This document shows, piece after piece, positions 1 through 8,908 of a stretch of 64,000 nucleotides of DNA. The notes below the pieces were generated by a model. That model ran no database searches. It was not told where the DNA came from and saw nothing but the letters and a program-made list of their open reading frames with translations. A program made the position numbers and the translations under genes. The stretch comes from JBCBKU01 sp038521345 (GTDB taxonomy: Bacteria; Pseudomonadota; Alphaproteobacteria; Rhodobacterales; Rhodobacteraceae): contig JBCBKU010000007.1 in assembly GCA_038521345.1 (NCBI GenBank), positions 56,808 to 120,807 on the forward strand. The letters run 5' to 3'. Positions within the stretch are counted from its first letter, which is position 1; the number at the start of each line of letters is the position of its first letter.

Positions 1-1
1 C

Positions 2-130
2 CGGCCGGAAACCGAACTCACGGATTGGCGGGTTTGGCGCGGTCTCTGGGAGGATGCGAGGGCCCGGTTGGCCGGCGGTGACGCCGTGGATATCCACCGC
101 TGGCGTGCCGACGCGCCGGCCTGCGCCTGA
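2..130 (+). CDS. C-terminal end of an unrecognised protein (partial)
   Basis: An open frame runs from the left edge to TGA at 128-130 and encodes the last 42 residues of a protein that begins outside the window. The tail is rich in Arg, Ala and Trp (it contains DWRVWRGLWEDAR) and looks like an ordinary soluble C-terminus. I do not recognise the family. A hairpin with a T-run follows about 56 bases later, consistent with a transcription unit ending here. Confidence 0.5.
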   Translation, partial: RPETELTDWRVWRGLWEDARARLAGGDAVDIHRWRADAPACA

Positions 131-185
131 CCGGAGCCGCGTCCGTGATAAGACCGGTTTTCGCCGCGCTTCGCGCGCCGGTGCT

Positions 186-218
186 CCGGGCGGCTTCGCC
201 CCCCGGTCTGCCTTTTTT
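186..218 (+). terminator. Probable Rho-independent terminator
   Basis: A GC-rich hairpin (CCGGGCG-GCTT-CGCCC... at 186-206) is followed by a six-T run at 213-218. This is the textbook layout for an intrinsic terminator and would end transcription of the partial upstream gene before the region A operon. Confidence 0.6.
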
Positions 219-242
219 GTTTGAGGCACTGGCCCCTCAAAC
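219..242. promoter_or_regulatory. Perfect 8-bp inverted repeat in the leader of the region A operon
   Basis: GTTTGAGG (219-226) and CCTCAAAC (235-242) are perfect reverse complements separated by 8 bases, about 40 bases upstream of the first gene of the operon. It could be an operator for a dimeric regulator or an mRNA hairpin; no regulator gene for this operon is in the window. GGAGG at 271-275 is the ribosome binding site of the next gene. Confidence 0.4.
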
Positions 243-281
243 ACCTCGCGCGTATTTGGGCCAAGACGCAGGAGGTGCTCC

Positions 282-1775
282 ATGACAGATCTGATCCGCC
301 TTGATCCCTCCGACAACGTGGCAACGGCGATCCGTCCACTGGAAGCTGGTCAGGACGGGGCAACCATGCTGATCCCGCGCGGGCACAAGATGGCGGTCGA
401 GCCGATCCCAAAAGGCGCACCGATCCGGAAATACGCACAAGTCATCGGATATGCCGCGATCGACATTCCGGCAGGGACCCATGTCCATACCGAGAATACG
501 GAATACCGCAATGTCGACCGGTCCTACGAATTCGCCACCAATCTGCGCCCTGCCCCCGCGCCTGACGGCAAGGACACATTTCTAGGATACCGGCGCGAAA
601 GCGGCCCGGCCGGGACGCGAAACTTCATCGCCGTCCTGACCTCGGTCAACTGTTCGGCGACCGCGGCGCGCCGGATCGCGGCGCATTTCACCCCGGACGT
701 GCTGGCGGCCTATCCGAACGTCGATGGTGTCACAGCCTTTGTGCACGGGACGGGATGCGGGATGGCCGATGCGGGCGACGGCTTCGAAGCCCTTCAGCGC
801 GTCATGTGGGGCTATGCGCGAAACCCGAATGTGGGCGGTGTGCTGATGGCCGGCCTTGGCTGCGAGACAAACCAGATCGACTGGCTGGTCGAAGCCATGG
901 GCCTGACGCCCGGCCCCTTGTTCCAGACGATGAACATTCAGGATGTGGGGGGACTTGCGAAGACCGTCGCGGCCGGGATCGCGCGCGTTGAAGAGATGTT
1001 GCCGCTGGTCAACGCGGTATCGCGCACGGCTTGCCCGGCCTCGGACCTGATGGTGGCGCTGCAATGCGGTGGATCGGACGCTTGGTCCGGGATCACGGCG
1101 AACCCCGCACTCGGTCATGCCTGCGATCTTCTCGTGGCGCAGGGCGGCACTGGTGTACTGGCGGAAACGCCCGAGATCTACGGGGCCGAGCATCTGCTCA
1201 CCGCCCGGGCCGCGACACCAGACATCGGAGAACGACTGATCGAGCGCATCCACTGGTGGGAGGACTATACCGCGCGAAACAAGGGGGTGATGGATAACAA
1301 CCCCTCGCCCGGCAACAAGAAGGGCGGTTTGACCACGATCCTCGAAAAGTCGCTGGGCGCTGCCGCCAAGGCCGGAACAACGCCTTTGACCGGGGTCTAC
1401 CGCTATGCCGAGCCGGTCACGGCGCGGGGTTTCGCCTTCATGGACAGTCCGGGCTACGATCCCGCTTCGGTCACCGGTCAGATCGCATCGGGGTGCAATC
1501 TGGTCTGCTTCACCACAGGGCGAGGGTCGGCCTTCGGGTCAAAGCCGGCTCCGACGATCAAGATCGCCACCAACACCCGAATGTATGACCGTATGACGGA
1601 CGACATGGATATCGATGCGGGCCGGATCCTCGAGAACGACGCGACCGTGGAACAGGTCGGACGCGAGATCTACAACGAGATCCTGCGCGTGGCCTCCGGC
1701 GCCGTCACCAAATCCGAAGCACAGGGGCTGGGGGACTACGAATTCGTGCCATGGCAGATCGGGGCAGTGATGTGA
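282..1775 (+). CDS. UxaA-family (altronate dehydratase-like) hydro-lyase
   Basis: The protein has 497 residues, full length for the altronate dehydratase (UxaA) family, which removes water from sugar acids using a metal centre. An N-terminal SAF domain (about residues 10-95, with HVHTENTEY near 67) is fused to the catalytic domain. Catalytic-domain signatures are YRRESGPAGTRN (about 103), HGTGCG (155), GLGCE (191), QCGGSD (261) and a C-terminal GCN/GRGSAFGS segment. GGAGG 6 bases upstream fixes the ATG. It opens a ten-gene operon of oxidoreductases and exporters. The family also includes the two-subunit sulfolactate sulfo-lyase SuyAB, so a sulfonate substrate is possible. The family call is firm; the substrate is unknown. 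Confidence 0.9.
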   Translation: MTDLIRLDPSDNVATAIRPLEAGQDGATMLIPRGHKMAVEPIPKGAPIRKYAQVIGYAAIDIPAGTHVHTENTEYRNVDRSYEFATNLRPAPAPDGKDTFLGYRRESGPAGTRNFIAVLTSVNCSATAARRIAAHFTPDVLAAYPNVDGVTAFVHGTGCGMADAGDGFEALQRVMWGYARNPNVGGVLMAGLGCETNQIDWLVEAMGLTPGPLFQTMNIQDVGGLAKTVAAGIARVEEMLPLVNAVSRTACPASDLMVALQCGGSDAWSGITANPALGHACDLLVAQGGTGVLAETPEIYGAEHLLTARAATPDIGERLIERIHWWEDYTARNKGVMDNNPSPGNKKGGLTTILEKSLGAAAKAGTTPLTGVYRYAEPVTARGFAFMDSPGYDPASVTGQIASGCNLVCFTTGRGSAFGSKPAPTIKIATNTRMYDRMTDDMDIDAGRILENDATVEQVGREIYNEILRVASGAVTKSEAQGLGDYEFVPWQIGAVM

Positions 1776-2773
1776 CCCGCCTTCTCGTTGCCGGAACCGG
1801 GCTGATCGGCCATCGCCATCTCGCCCATATCGAGGCGCATCCGGATCTTGTTCTGGCTGGAATCGTGGATCCCGTCGCCGAGCGCCGGGCGCATTCCACA
1901 GCGCCGGGTTTCGCGAGCTTCGACGATGTGGATATCACTGTGGACGGTGTCGTCATCGCGACGCCCACCGAGACGCACGCGCCGCTGGCCATCTCGGCGG
2001 CGGCCCGGGGCTGGCACGCGCTTGTGGAAAAGCCCCTTGCCGACAGTCTAGAGGCCGCCGATGCAATGATCGCGGCTGCCCGCGAGGCGGGAACCGAGAT
2101 CCTGGTCGGACACCACCGCCGCCACCATCCGCGGGTGGCCCGGTTGAAAGAGTTGATCGCCGGCGGATCCTTGGGCCGGCCCGTGGCCGGGGCGCTTCTC
2201 TGGTTGATGCGCAAACCTGACGATTACTTCGATCCCGGATGGCGGGCCGGGATGAACGGCGCGCCCGTAAAACAGAACCTGATTCACGACGTCGACACCT
2301 TGCGCCACGTGCTGGGCGAGATTGCCGATGTCACTGGAGCGGGCGGAAATCCTGTCCGGGGCGCAGCGCGCACGGAATCGGGTGGCGCAGTGCTCACTTT
2401 CGTTTCGGGCGCCATTATCACGATCGCCTTCGCCGACACCACGCCAACCCCATGGGGGTTCGAGGCGGGAACCGGCGAAAGCCCGGCCATCCCCGAGACG
2501 GGACAGACATCTTTCTTTCTGGCCTGCACGAAAGGCGGGATCGAGTTTCCGACGATGCGGGTCTGGTCCGGAGCCGAGAGCTGGACCGACCGGCCCGAGC
2601 CGCGGGATCTTGCCTTTGACACGGCCGTTCCATTGGTTCGGCAGTTGGAGCATTTCGCCGACGTGATTGCCGGAACGGCCTCACCGCTTGTCGATGCAAC
2701 CGATGCGCGGGCCACGCTTGAGGCGACCCTGCGGATCGAAGCCGTGACCCGCCCCGAGGGGATCGCGCCATGA
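1772..2773 (+). CDS. Gfo/Idh/MocA family NAD(P)-dependent oxidoreductase
   Basis: This is a sugar/cyclitol-type dehydrogenase with an N-terminal Rossmann fold (LLVAGTGLIGHRH at the start), the family EKP motif (LVEKPLADS, about residue 87) carrying the NAD/catalytic Lys, and a conserved HDVDTLRHVLGE helix. I prefer the GTG start at 1772, which overlaps the TGA of the upstream gene (GTGA) and puts the Rossmann strand at the N-terminus. An in-frame ATG at 1751 would add 7 residues. It is the first of three MocA-type enzymes in this operon, suggesting successive oxidation, reduction or epimerisation of a polyhydroxylated compound. Confidence 0.88.
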   Translation: MTRLLVAGTGLIGHRHLAHIEAHPDLVLAGIVDPVAERRAHSTAPGFASFDDVDITVDGVVIATPTETHAPLAISAAARGWHALVEKPLADSLEAADAMIAAAREAGTEILVGHHRRHHPRVARLKELIAGGSLGRPVAGALLWLMRKPDDYFDPGWRAGMNGAPVKQNLIHDVDTLRHVLGEIADVTGAGGNPVRGAARTESGGAVLTFVSGAIITIAFADTTPTPWGFEAGTGESPAIPETGQTSFFLACTKGGIEFPTMRVWSGAESWTDRPEPRDLAFDTAVPLVRQLEHFADVIAGTASPLVDATDARATLEATLRIEAVTRPEGIAP

Positions 2774-3612
2774 CTCCCCTGCGTCTTGCCCTGATCGGTG
2801 CGAATATCGGCCGGTCTCGCTTTGCGGCCGGGCAGGCCCTGCTGGCCGAGGCTCATGAATTGACGGTGGAGTACACCGCGATCGATACAGCCGACGAACC
2901 GGACTTCGACTTTGTCTCGACCGTCGATCTCCTGCGGGCCGACGGGTTCTGGGCCACCTCCGTGACCCATCCCTGGAAGCCTGCCGCAGCGTCCTATGCG
3001 GGGGCCGCGATGGATCCCGAGACCGCGCCACTTGGTGCCGCGAACATACTTGTCTTTCGCCCGGCACTTCGGGGTCACAACACCGATTATCTCGGCACCT
3101 TGGGGGCCTGGAGACATGTGATGGGCGCAACGGGTCCGGGCCGGGTGGCCATGGCCGGGGCCGGTGGCGTCGCCCGTGCGATCGCGCCGGCATTGATGCG
3201 TCTCGGCGCCGCCGATATCGCGATCTGGGACACCGATGCGGCACGGGCCGAGACCCTCGCAGCCGAAATCGGCGGCGTCGCGCGCGCCGTTCCCGCGGAG
3301 ACTGCCGAAGAGACGGCCCGCAATGCCGACGGATTGGTGAACGCCACTCCGCTCGGAATGGCGGGATACGGGGGAACGGCGTTCCCCGATGGCTGGATTG
3401 CCGGGCAAAGCTGGGCCTTCGATGCGGTCTATACGCCCACATGGACGGCGTTTCTTGTCGCGGCTGACACCCGCGGCCTGACTTGCATAACCGGATTCGA
3501 CCTCTTCCGGTTTATGGCTTTGCACTGGTTCGAAACCGCCACGGGCCATGCGCCCGATCCGGATACAGCTCTTCCGGCACTGGCAACATTGCAACCCAAG
3601 GAGGAGGCCTGA
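2770..3612 (+). CDS. Shikimate dehydrogenase-like oxidoreductase
   Basis: 280 residues, the usual AroE length. Recognisable motifs in order: VTHPWK (catalytic Lys at about 70), GAANIL, GHNTD (catalytic Asp at about 106), the nucleotide loop GAGGVARAI (130-138) and NATPLGM. The shikimate-contacting N-terminal segment, normally SxS followed by HN, is replaced here by GRSRFAAGQ, so the substrate is probably not shikimate. The gene starts in an ATGA overlap with the preceding gene and ends in a TGATG overlap with the next. It is likely a catabolic or biosynthetic paralogue acting on a cyclic or open-chain polyol acid made in this operon. Confidence 0.85.
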   Translation: MTPLRLALIGANIGRSRFAAGQALLAEAHELTVEYTAIDTADEPDFDFVSTVDLLRADGFWATSVTHPWKPAAASYAGAAMDPETAPLGAANILVFRPALRGHNTDYLGTLGAWRHVMGATGPGRVAMAGAGGVARAIAPALMRLGAADIAIWDTDAARAETLAAEIGGVARAVPAETAEETARNADGLVNATPLGMAGYGGTAFPDGWIAGQSWAFDAVYTPTWTAFLVAADTRGLTCITGFDLFRFMALHWFETATGHAPDPDTALPALATLQPKEEA

Positions 3613-4496
3613 TGACCGAAGTCCTGACCGAAGACCAGATGGCACGCTACCGCGAGAGCGGTGCGATCGTGGTCGAAAACCGCGTCGGCGCAGACGTGCT
3701 GGCCGCGATCGACGCCGAAATCGACCGGTTCCGGGACGAAGCCCGGGCGCTGACGGAATCCAACGACCAGGTCGATCTTGAGGACACACACACCCCGGAC
3801 AACCCGAGGGTGCGGCGGATCAAGCGCCCGGACCTAAACTCGGACGTCATGCGGGCGCTGCTGTATTCCGACACGATCCTCGCCCCGGTTCGCGACCTGC
3901 TTGGTCCCGATCTGCGGCTCCACACTTCCAAGCTCAACATGAAATCTGCCGGCTTCGGCGCGGCCATCGAGTGGCATCAGGACTTCGCCTTCTATCCCCA
4001 CACGAACGACGATCTTCTCGCAGTGGGCGTCCTGCTCGACGACATGGATATCGAAAACGGTCCCCTCATGGTGTTCGAAGGCAGCCATCGGGGCCCGATC
4101 CACGATCACCACGCGAAGGGCGTCTTCGCAGGCGCCATGGATCTTGCACGCGACGGGTATGACACGGCCACTGCGACGGCGCTGACCGGGTCTCGGGGAT
4201 CCATCACCCTGCACCACTCCCGGATCGTGCATGGATCATCGCTGAACCGGTCTGACCGCGACCGCCGCATTCTGTTCTTCGAGATCGGCGCGGCCGACGC
4301 CTTTCCAATCATGGGCGGCATGACCGAGTTCGAGAGCCTTGCAGGGTTTGATGCGAAGATGCTGTGCGGCACGCCCGGCAGGACGCCTCGGCTGACCGAG
4401 GTTCCGGTGCGGATCCCCCAGCCGCAACCGGATCGGGCGGGGTCGATCTACGAGATACAGGATGGGCTTGACGCCCGGGCATTCGAAAAAATCTGA
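3612..4496 (+). CDS. Phytanoyl-CoA dioxygenase (PhyH) family Fe(II)/2-oxoglutarate oxygenase
   Basis: 294 residues from the ATG at 3612, which overlaps the upstream TGA (TGATG) and has GAGGAGG upstream. The iron-binding facial triad is visible as HQD (His122, Asp124) in IEWHQDFAFYPH and a distal His in IVHGSSLN (about 207), with Arg residues 10-12 positions later for 2-oxoglutarate. PhyH-family oxygenases hydroxylate small molecules; hydroxylation next to a heteroatom can release an amine, phosphonate or sulfite. In this operon it could start degradation of a substituted substrate. The product is not known. Confidence 0.88.
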   Translation: MTEVLTEDQMARYRESGAIVVENRVGADVLAAIDAEIDRFRDEARALTESNDQVDLEDTHTPDNPRVRRIKRPDLNSDVMRALLYSDTILAPVRDLLGPDLRLHTSKLNMKSAGFGAAIEWHQDFAFYPHTNDDLLAVGVLLDDMDIENGPLMVFEGSHRGPIHDHHAKGVFAGAMDLARDGYDTATATALTGSRGSITLHHSRIVHGSSLNRSDRDRRILFFEIGAADAFPIMGGMTEFESLAGFDAKMLCGTPGRTPRLTEVPVRIPQPQPDRAGSIYEIQDGLDARAFEKI

Positions 4497-4510
4497 TAGG
4501 AGAACGAACG

Positions 4511-5392
4511 ATGGCGCAGATTGGATTCATCGGCCTCGGCCTCATGGGCTCGGCCATGGTGGGACGGCTGCAGGACAAGGGCCATGACCTGACGGTGCTC
4601 GGAAACCGGAACCGGACCGGGGTCGACGCCGCCCTCGCCCGCGGCGCGACCGAGGCTGGAACCGCCAAGGAGGTGGCCGAGGCGTCGGACATCGTCATGC
4701 TTTGCATGGGTACGTCAGACCAGGTCGAAAGCCGGATGCGCGGCGCGGACGGCGTCATTGCAGGGCTGAAACCCGGCACGACAGTGATCGACTTTGGAAC
4801 CTCGCTGCCCGGCTCAACGCGCGCCCTAGGGGAAGAAGTGGCGGCCGCCGGCGCCACGATGCTTGACGCGCCGATCGGGCGGACACCTCTGCACGCCAAG
4901 GACGGGCTTTTGAACCTGATGTGCGCCGGCGACAAAGGCGCTTTTGATGCGGTGCGCCCGGTCCTGGATGAGCTGGGGGAGAACGTGTTTCACCTCGGCC
5001 CCCTTGGCACAGGCCACACGATCAAGCTGATCAACAACTTCTTTGCGATGACGACCGCATCCGGCATGTCCGAGGCCTTCGCCATGGCCGACAAGGCCGG
5101 AGTGGACCGACAGGCGCTCTACGATGTCATGGCCGCGGGTCCGTTGAAGTCGGGCATGATGGGTTTCGTCAAAGCCTATGCCATTGACGGGGACGCGGGG
5201 CAATTGGCATTCAGCGTCAATAACGCCGCAAAAGACGTTGGATATTATAGGAAAATGGCAGGTGACCTTGGGGCCGAAACGATCATGTCAAACTCGGCGC
5301 ACGCAGCGTTGACGACGGCAATCGAAGAGGGGCGCGGCGACGGCAATGTTCCCACCATGGTGGATTTCTTCGTCAAGCGCTTCGGCGGCTGA
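4511..5392 (+). CDS. Beta-hydroxyacid dehydrogenase (3-hydroxyisobutyrate dehydrogenase family) with GRT substrate motif
   Basis: 293 residues, with the N-terminal dinucleotide motif GFIGLGLMGSAM (5-16) and the catalytic Lys in IKLINNFF (Lys172). The substrate-recognition loop, usually DxPxSGG in this family, reads DAPIGRTPLHA (119-129). GRT with Arg at this position is, from memory, what sulfolactaldehyde reductase YihU has (DVPVGRTS, Arg123 contacting the sulfonate), and KLINN also matches YihU. A sulfonated or other anionic aldehyde is therefore a reasonable guess, though related enzymes act on gamma-hydroxybutyrate and glyoxylate derivatives. AGGAGAACG precedes the ATG by a few bases. Confidence 0.9.
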   Translation: MAQIGFIGLGLMGSAMVGRLQDKGHDLTVLGNRNRTGVDAALARGATEAGTAKEVAEASDIVMLCMGTSDQVESRMRGADGVIAGLKPGTTVIDFGTSLPGSTRALGEEVAAAGATMLDAPIGRTPLHAKDGLLNLMCAGDKGAFDAVRPVLDELGENVFHLGPLGTGHTIKLINNFFAMTTASGMSEAFAMADKAGVDRQALYDVMAAGPLKSGMMGFVKAYAIDGDAGQLAFSVNNAAKDVGYYRKMAGDLGAETIMSNSAHAALTTAIEEGRGDGNVPTMVDFFVKRFGG

Positions 5393-5395
5393 TCC

Positions 5396-6295
5396 GTGGC
5401 TGGCCTCGCGGCACTGGCGCGGGCGGACAGGGCGGGCCTTGGCATCGCCCTGACGCTCGTCGCGTGGCTCTTGTTCGCCGCGACGGACGCTTCGGTCAAA
5501 TGGCTGGTGACGGCAGGCTTTCCCGCGTTCCAGCTGGCTTTCATGCGGTATGCCGTGAACCTTGTTCTTTCGGGAGGGATCGCGCTTCGCCATCGCGAGG
5601 TCTTGGGAGGTGCGGACCGGGGTCAGCTTGCGCTGATGCTGCTTAGGGCCTTCCTCTTGATTTCCACCACGGTGTCGAACTTCATCGCGCTCACATACAT
5701 CCCCCTGACCGTCACCGCCGCGATCCTGTTTTCCGCGCCCATAGTCGTTTGCGCGCTTTCGGGGCCACTTCTTGGGGAACGTGTCGGCCCATGGCGATGG
5801 CTTGCGGTTCTGATCGGCTTTGCCGGTGTGTTGATCGTCATCCAGCCCTTTGGTGCCGGCTTTCACTGGGCGAGCCTTCTCGCGGTCTACAACGCATGCG
5901 CCATGGCTCTTTTTTCACTCATCACGCGCCGCCTCGCCGGGTCAATCGCGCCGCAGACCATGCAACTGATCATGGGCGCACTGGGAACGATAACACTCCT
6001 TCCTGCCGCGCTTTGGGTGTGGCAGACGCCCACCACTCTTACCGACTGGGCCCTGATGGTGGCGATTGGCGCTTTTGCGTGGACGGGCCATGAGTTCTTT
6101 GCCCGCGCCCATTCTTTTGCAGAGGCTCATGCGCTGATGCCCTATTCCTATACCTACATTCTCTACGCCGCCCTCGCGACCTATCTGCTCTTTGGCGACG
6201 TGCCCCAAGGATGGGTCGCGCTCGGTGCGACGCTGATTGTGGTGTCCGGCCTGCTCATCTGGTGGCGGGAAAGCCTGCGGCGAGGACGCGCATGA
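5396..6295 (+). CDS. EamA/DMT-superfamily membrane transporter
   Basis: 299 residues with about ten hydrophobic segments arranged as two EamA repeats (about 15-145 and 160-290). It starts with GTG three bases after the upstream stop and ends in an ATGA overlap with the next gene, so it is translationally coupled. Drug/metabolite transporter superfamily proteins are mostly exporters of small metabolites. Its place inside an enzyme operon suggests it moves a product or toxic intermediate out of the cell; uptake cannot be excluded. Confidence 0.9.
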   Translation: MAGLAALARADRAGLGIALTLVAWLLFAATDASVKWLVTAGFPAFQLAFMRYAVNLVLSGGIALRHREVLGGADRGQLALMLLRAFLLISTTVSNFIALTYIPLTVTAAILFSAPIVVCALSGPLLGERVGPWRWLAVLIGFAGVLIVIQPFGAGFHWASLLAVYNACAMALFSLITRRLAGSIAPQTMQLIMGALGTITLLPAALWVWQTPTTLTDWALMVAIGAFAWTGHEFFARAHSFAEAHALMPYSYTYILYAALATYLLFGDVPQGWVALGATLIVVSGLLIWWRESLRRGRA

Positions 6296-7308
6296 CGCGC
6301 GCGCTTCTGATCGGGGCCGGGATGGTGGCGGGCATGCATGTGGATGCCATCCGGACATCCGACCGTGTCGCGCTTGCCGGCATCGTGGCACGGCGCCCGG
6401 AGCAGGCCGAGGCGCTCGGCACGAACGCGCCCGTTCACCGGACGCTTGGCCGGGCGCTCAAGGCCGGTGGCGTCGACTTTGCCGTCCTGACAACGCCGCC
6501 AGATACCCGGCGCGCCTTTATCAAGCCGCTGTCCGAGGCCGGGATCCCGATCCTGTGCGAGAAACCGATCGAACGCGATTACCGCCGCGCCGCTCGACTT
6601 GTGGATCTCTGTGACGCGGCCGGCGTCGCCTTCGGCGCGGTGCTGCAGCACCGGATGCGACCAGCGGCCCAAGACCTGATCGCACGGGTCCGAAACGGCG
6701 ATCTCGGCGACATCGGCGCCCTCGAGGTGCGGATTCCGTGGTGGCGGGAGCAGTCCTATTACGCGGCACCCGGGCGCGGCACCTACGCTCGGGATGGCGG
6801 CGGCGTGCTGATCACGCAGGCCATCCATACGCTGGATCTGATGCTGGCGCTCGCGGGACCCGTGACCCGCGTTCAGGCGATAACGGCGACGACACCCCTA
6901 CATGACCTCGAAGCCGAGGATATGGCCGCCGCCGCGCTGGCGTTCGAGAATGGTGCCGTCGGATCGCTGATGGCCACGACCGCCTGTTACCCCGGCGCCG
7001 CGGAAGAGATCACGCTGATGGGCACACGCGGCTCGGCCACCCTGTCCGCGGCCCACCTGACGCTTCGTCCCATGGGTGGCCCCGAAGAGGTGATCGGTGC
7101 GGCCTCCGGCTCGGGTGGGGGCGCGGACCCGATGGCCTTCACGTCGGACTGGCACCGGGCAGTGATCGAGGATTTCGCCGATGCGATCACCATGCGCCGG
7201 GCACCGGCCATCCCGGCCCGCGATGCCCTTGCCGCCCAAGCATTGATTGACGCCATCCGCCGGTCGGCGCGCGGCCGTCAGGCCATCACTCCGGAGGACC
7301 GCAGATGA
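6292..7308 (+). CDS. Gfo/Idh/MocA family oxidoreductase (second copy in the operon)
   Basis: 338 residues from ATG 6292 (ATGA overlap with the EamA gene). Rossmann motif LLIGAGMVAGMH at the N-terminus, family CEKPIERD motif at about 85, and a catalytic-domain His in ITQAIHTLDLML. The protein contains a Gly-rich stretch (GAASGSGGGADP, about 265). It is NAD(P)-dependent and likely acts on the same compound or its descendants as the flanking MocA enzymes. It is not close enough to a named inositol or glucose-fructose oxidoreductase to assign a substrate. Confidence 0.88.
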   Translation: MTRALLIGAGMVAGMHVDAIRTSDRVALAGIVARRPEQAEALGTNAPVHRTLGRALKAGGVDFAVLTTPPDTRRAFIKPLSEAGIPILCEKPIERDYRRAARLVDLCDAAGVAFGAVLQHRMRPAAQDLIARVRNGDLGDIGALEVRIPWWREQSYYAAPGRGTYARDGGGVLITQAIHTLDLMLALAGPVTRVQAITATTPLHDLEAEDMAAAALAFENGAVGSLMATTACYPGAAEEITLMGTRGSATLSAAHLTLRPMGGPEEVIGAASGSGGGADPMAFTSDWHRAVIEDFADAITMRRAPAIPARDALAAQALIDAIRRSARGRQAITPEDRR

Positions 7309-8294
7309 TCACCCTTGGCGTCATCGGGATCGACCACCGCCACATCTACACGATGCTATCCAATACGCTGGCCGCCGGGGCGCGCCTTAAGGGCTGGGCA
7401 ACCGACGGGACGCCGGGAACGCTGGACGGGTTCGTAAAACGGTTCCCGGATGCGCCACGGGTGGTCGATGCCGCGACCCTGATCGACGATCCCGAAATCG
7501 ACCTGATCCTGACGGCCGCGGTACCGTCCGAGCGTCCGGCCATTGCGATCCGCGCGATGGAAGCCGGCAAAGACGTGATGACCGACAAGCCCGGTGCGCT
7601 CACGTTTGGCGATCTCGACCGTCTCCGGGCGACGCAGGCTGCGACCGGCCGGATCTGGTCGGTGGACTTCTCGGAACGCTTCGAGGTGCCCTCGGTCGCG
7701 CTTGCCTCGGAACTGGTGGCCGGGGGCACCATCGGACGCGTCATACAGACCCTTGGCATCGGCCCCCATCGCCTGAATGCGGCCACCCGACCGGATTGGT
7801 TCTGGGACCGTGCCCGGAATGGCGGCATCCTGGCCGATATCGGGTCACACCAGATCGATCAGTTTCTGCATTTCACCGGGGCGACCGAAGCGCGCATTGC
7901 CCACGCCGCCGCGGTCTGCCATCGCGCGGAGCCGTTCCAGGATTTTGGCGAAATCGTGCTTCGGTCGGACGACGCTCATGGCTATATCCGCCTCGACTGG
8001 TACACGCCGGACGGGCTGCCCACGTGGGGTGACGGGCGGCTCTTCCTCCTCGGGACCGAAGGCACGATAGAAATCCGGAAATATGTCGACGCCCCAGACC
8101 CGGCGACCGACACGGTGATCCTGACCACGCATGCCGGCACCGAACGGATCGACGGGCGCGAAGCCGGGCTGCCCTATTTCCCTCGGTTTCTGGCCGATCT
8201 CCGCGACCGGACCGAAACCGCCATGGCCCAGTCCCATGCCTTCCGTGTCACAGAACTGGCCATTGAGGCGCAGCGTATCGCCGAAACATGCTGA
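7305..8294 (+). CDS. Gfo/Idh/MocA family oxidoreductase (third copy in the operon)
   Basis: 329 residues. The N-terminus is unusual for the family: GVIGIDHRHIYTM in place of the common GxGxxG, so the dinucleotide loop is degenerate, although the later MTDKPGAL motif (EKP replaced by DKP) and the HQID catalytic-helix segment (ADIGSHQIDQFLHF) are present. GGAGGA precedes the ATG, which overlaps the preceding stop (ATGA). The missing glycines and the DKP change suggest altered cofactor binding or a distinct subfamily, possibly a partner of the adjacent MocA protein rather than an independent dehydrogenase. Confidence 0.85.
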   Translation: MITLGVIGIDHRHIYTMLSNTLAAGARLKGWATDGTPGTLDGFVKRFPDAPRVVDAATLIDDPEIDLILTAAVPSERPAIAIRAMEAGKDVMTDKPGALTFGDLDRLRATQAATGRIWSVDFSERFEVPSVALASELVAGGTIGRVIQTLGIGPHRLNAATRPDWFWDRARNGGILADIGSHQIDQFLHFTGATEARIAHAAAVCHRAEPFQDFGEIVLRSDDAHGYIRLDWYTPDGLPTWGDGRLFLLGTEGTIEIRKYVDAPDPATDTVILTTHAGTERIDGREAGLPYFPRFLADLRDRTETAMAQSHAFRVTELAIEAQRIAETC

Positions 8295-8908
8295 CATTTG
8301 CCGCGGCCATCTTCTTTCTGATCATCACGCCGGGGCCCGGCGTGCTCTCGACGGCGGGCGTCGGTTCGGCCTTCGGCGCGGGGCCGGGCACACGCTATGT
8401 CGGCGGGCTTTTTATCGGCACCAACATGGTGGCGCTTGCCGTCGTGACCGGGATTGCCGCCATCATCATAGCAGATCCTCGAATCCGGACGGTGCTCTTT
8501 GTCGCCTCGACGCTCTATCTCGGCTACCTTGCCTACCGGATCGCCACCGCCGGCAATCGGATCGCCTTCATTGAGGCACGCCGCGCGCCCGGGATCTGGG
8601 ACGGTATCGCCTTGCAGATGATCAATCCCAAGGCCTATGCGGTGAATACCACGCTCTTTGCCGGTTTCCCGCTCTTCCCGGACAATTACCTGACCGAGAC
8701 GCTCGTCAAGTTCGCAATTGTGAACGCGATCTGGATCCCGATCCATTTCCTCTGGCTCTGGATGGGGATCACGCTGCATCGGCTCGACTTGCCAGAGCGC
8801 GCCCATCGGGCCATCAACTGGGGTATGAGCGCCTCGATGCTGGCTGTTGTGGCGCTGGCCGTCTGGGCGTTCCTGCGCGAGGACGGTCTGACGATGGGGG
8901 GACAATGA
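8288..8908 (+). CDS. LysE/RhtB-family exporter
   Basis: 206 residues with about six membrane segments and the family PGPGVLSTAG segment near the N-terminus (about 16). LysE/RhtB proteins export amino acids and related small molecules. The start overlaps the preceding gene by 7 bases and the end overlaps the next by 4. Together with the EamA gene this gives the operon two exporter-type membrane proteins and no obvious importer. Confidence 0.9.
   Translation: MLTFAAAIFFLIITPGPGVLSTAGVGSAFGAGPGTRYVGGLFIGTNMVALAVVTGIAAIIIADPRIRTVLFVASTLYLGYLAYRIATAGNRIAFIEARRAPGIWDGIALQMINPKAYAVNTTLFAGFPLFPDNYLTETLVKFAIVNAIWIPIHFLWLWMGITLHRLDLPERAHRAINWGMSASMLAVVALAVWAFLREDGLTMGGQ

Noticed and set aside
2284..3789. 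Long open frame on the minus strand opposite the MocA and AroE-like genes
   Set aside because: Arg/Pro/Gly-rich translation with no family features; it mirrors three coupled plus-strand genes with clear motifs and is a GC-bias shadow. The same applies to 12132-13382 and 51936-53252 on the minus strand.
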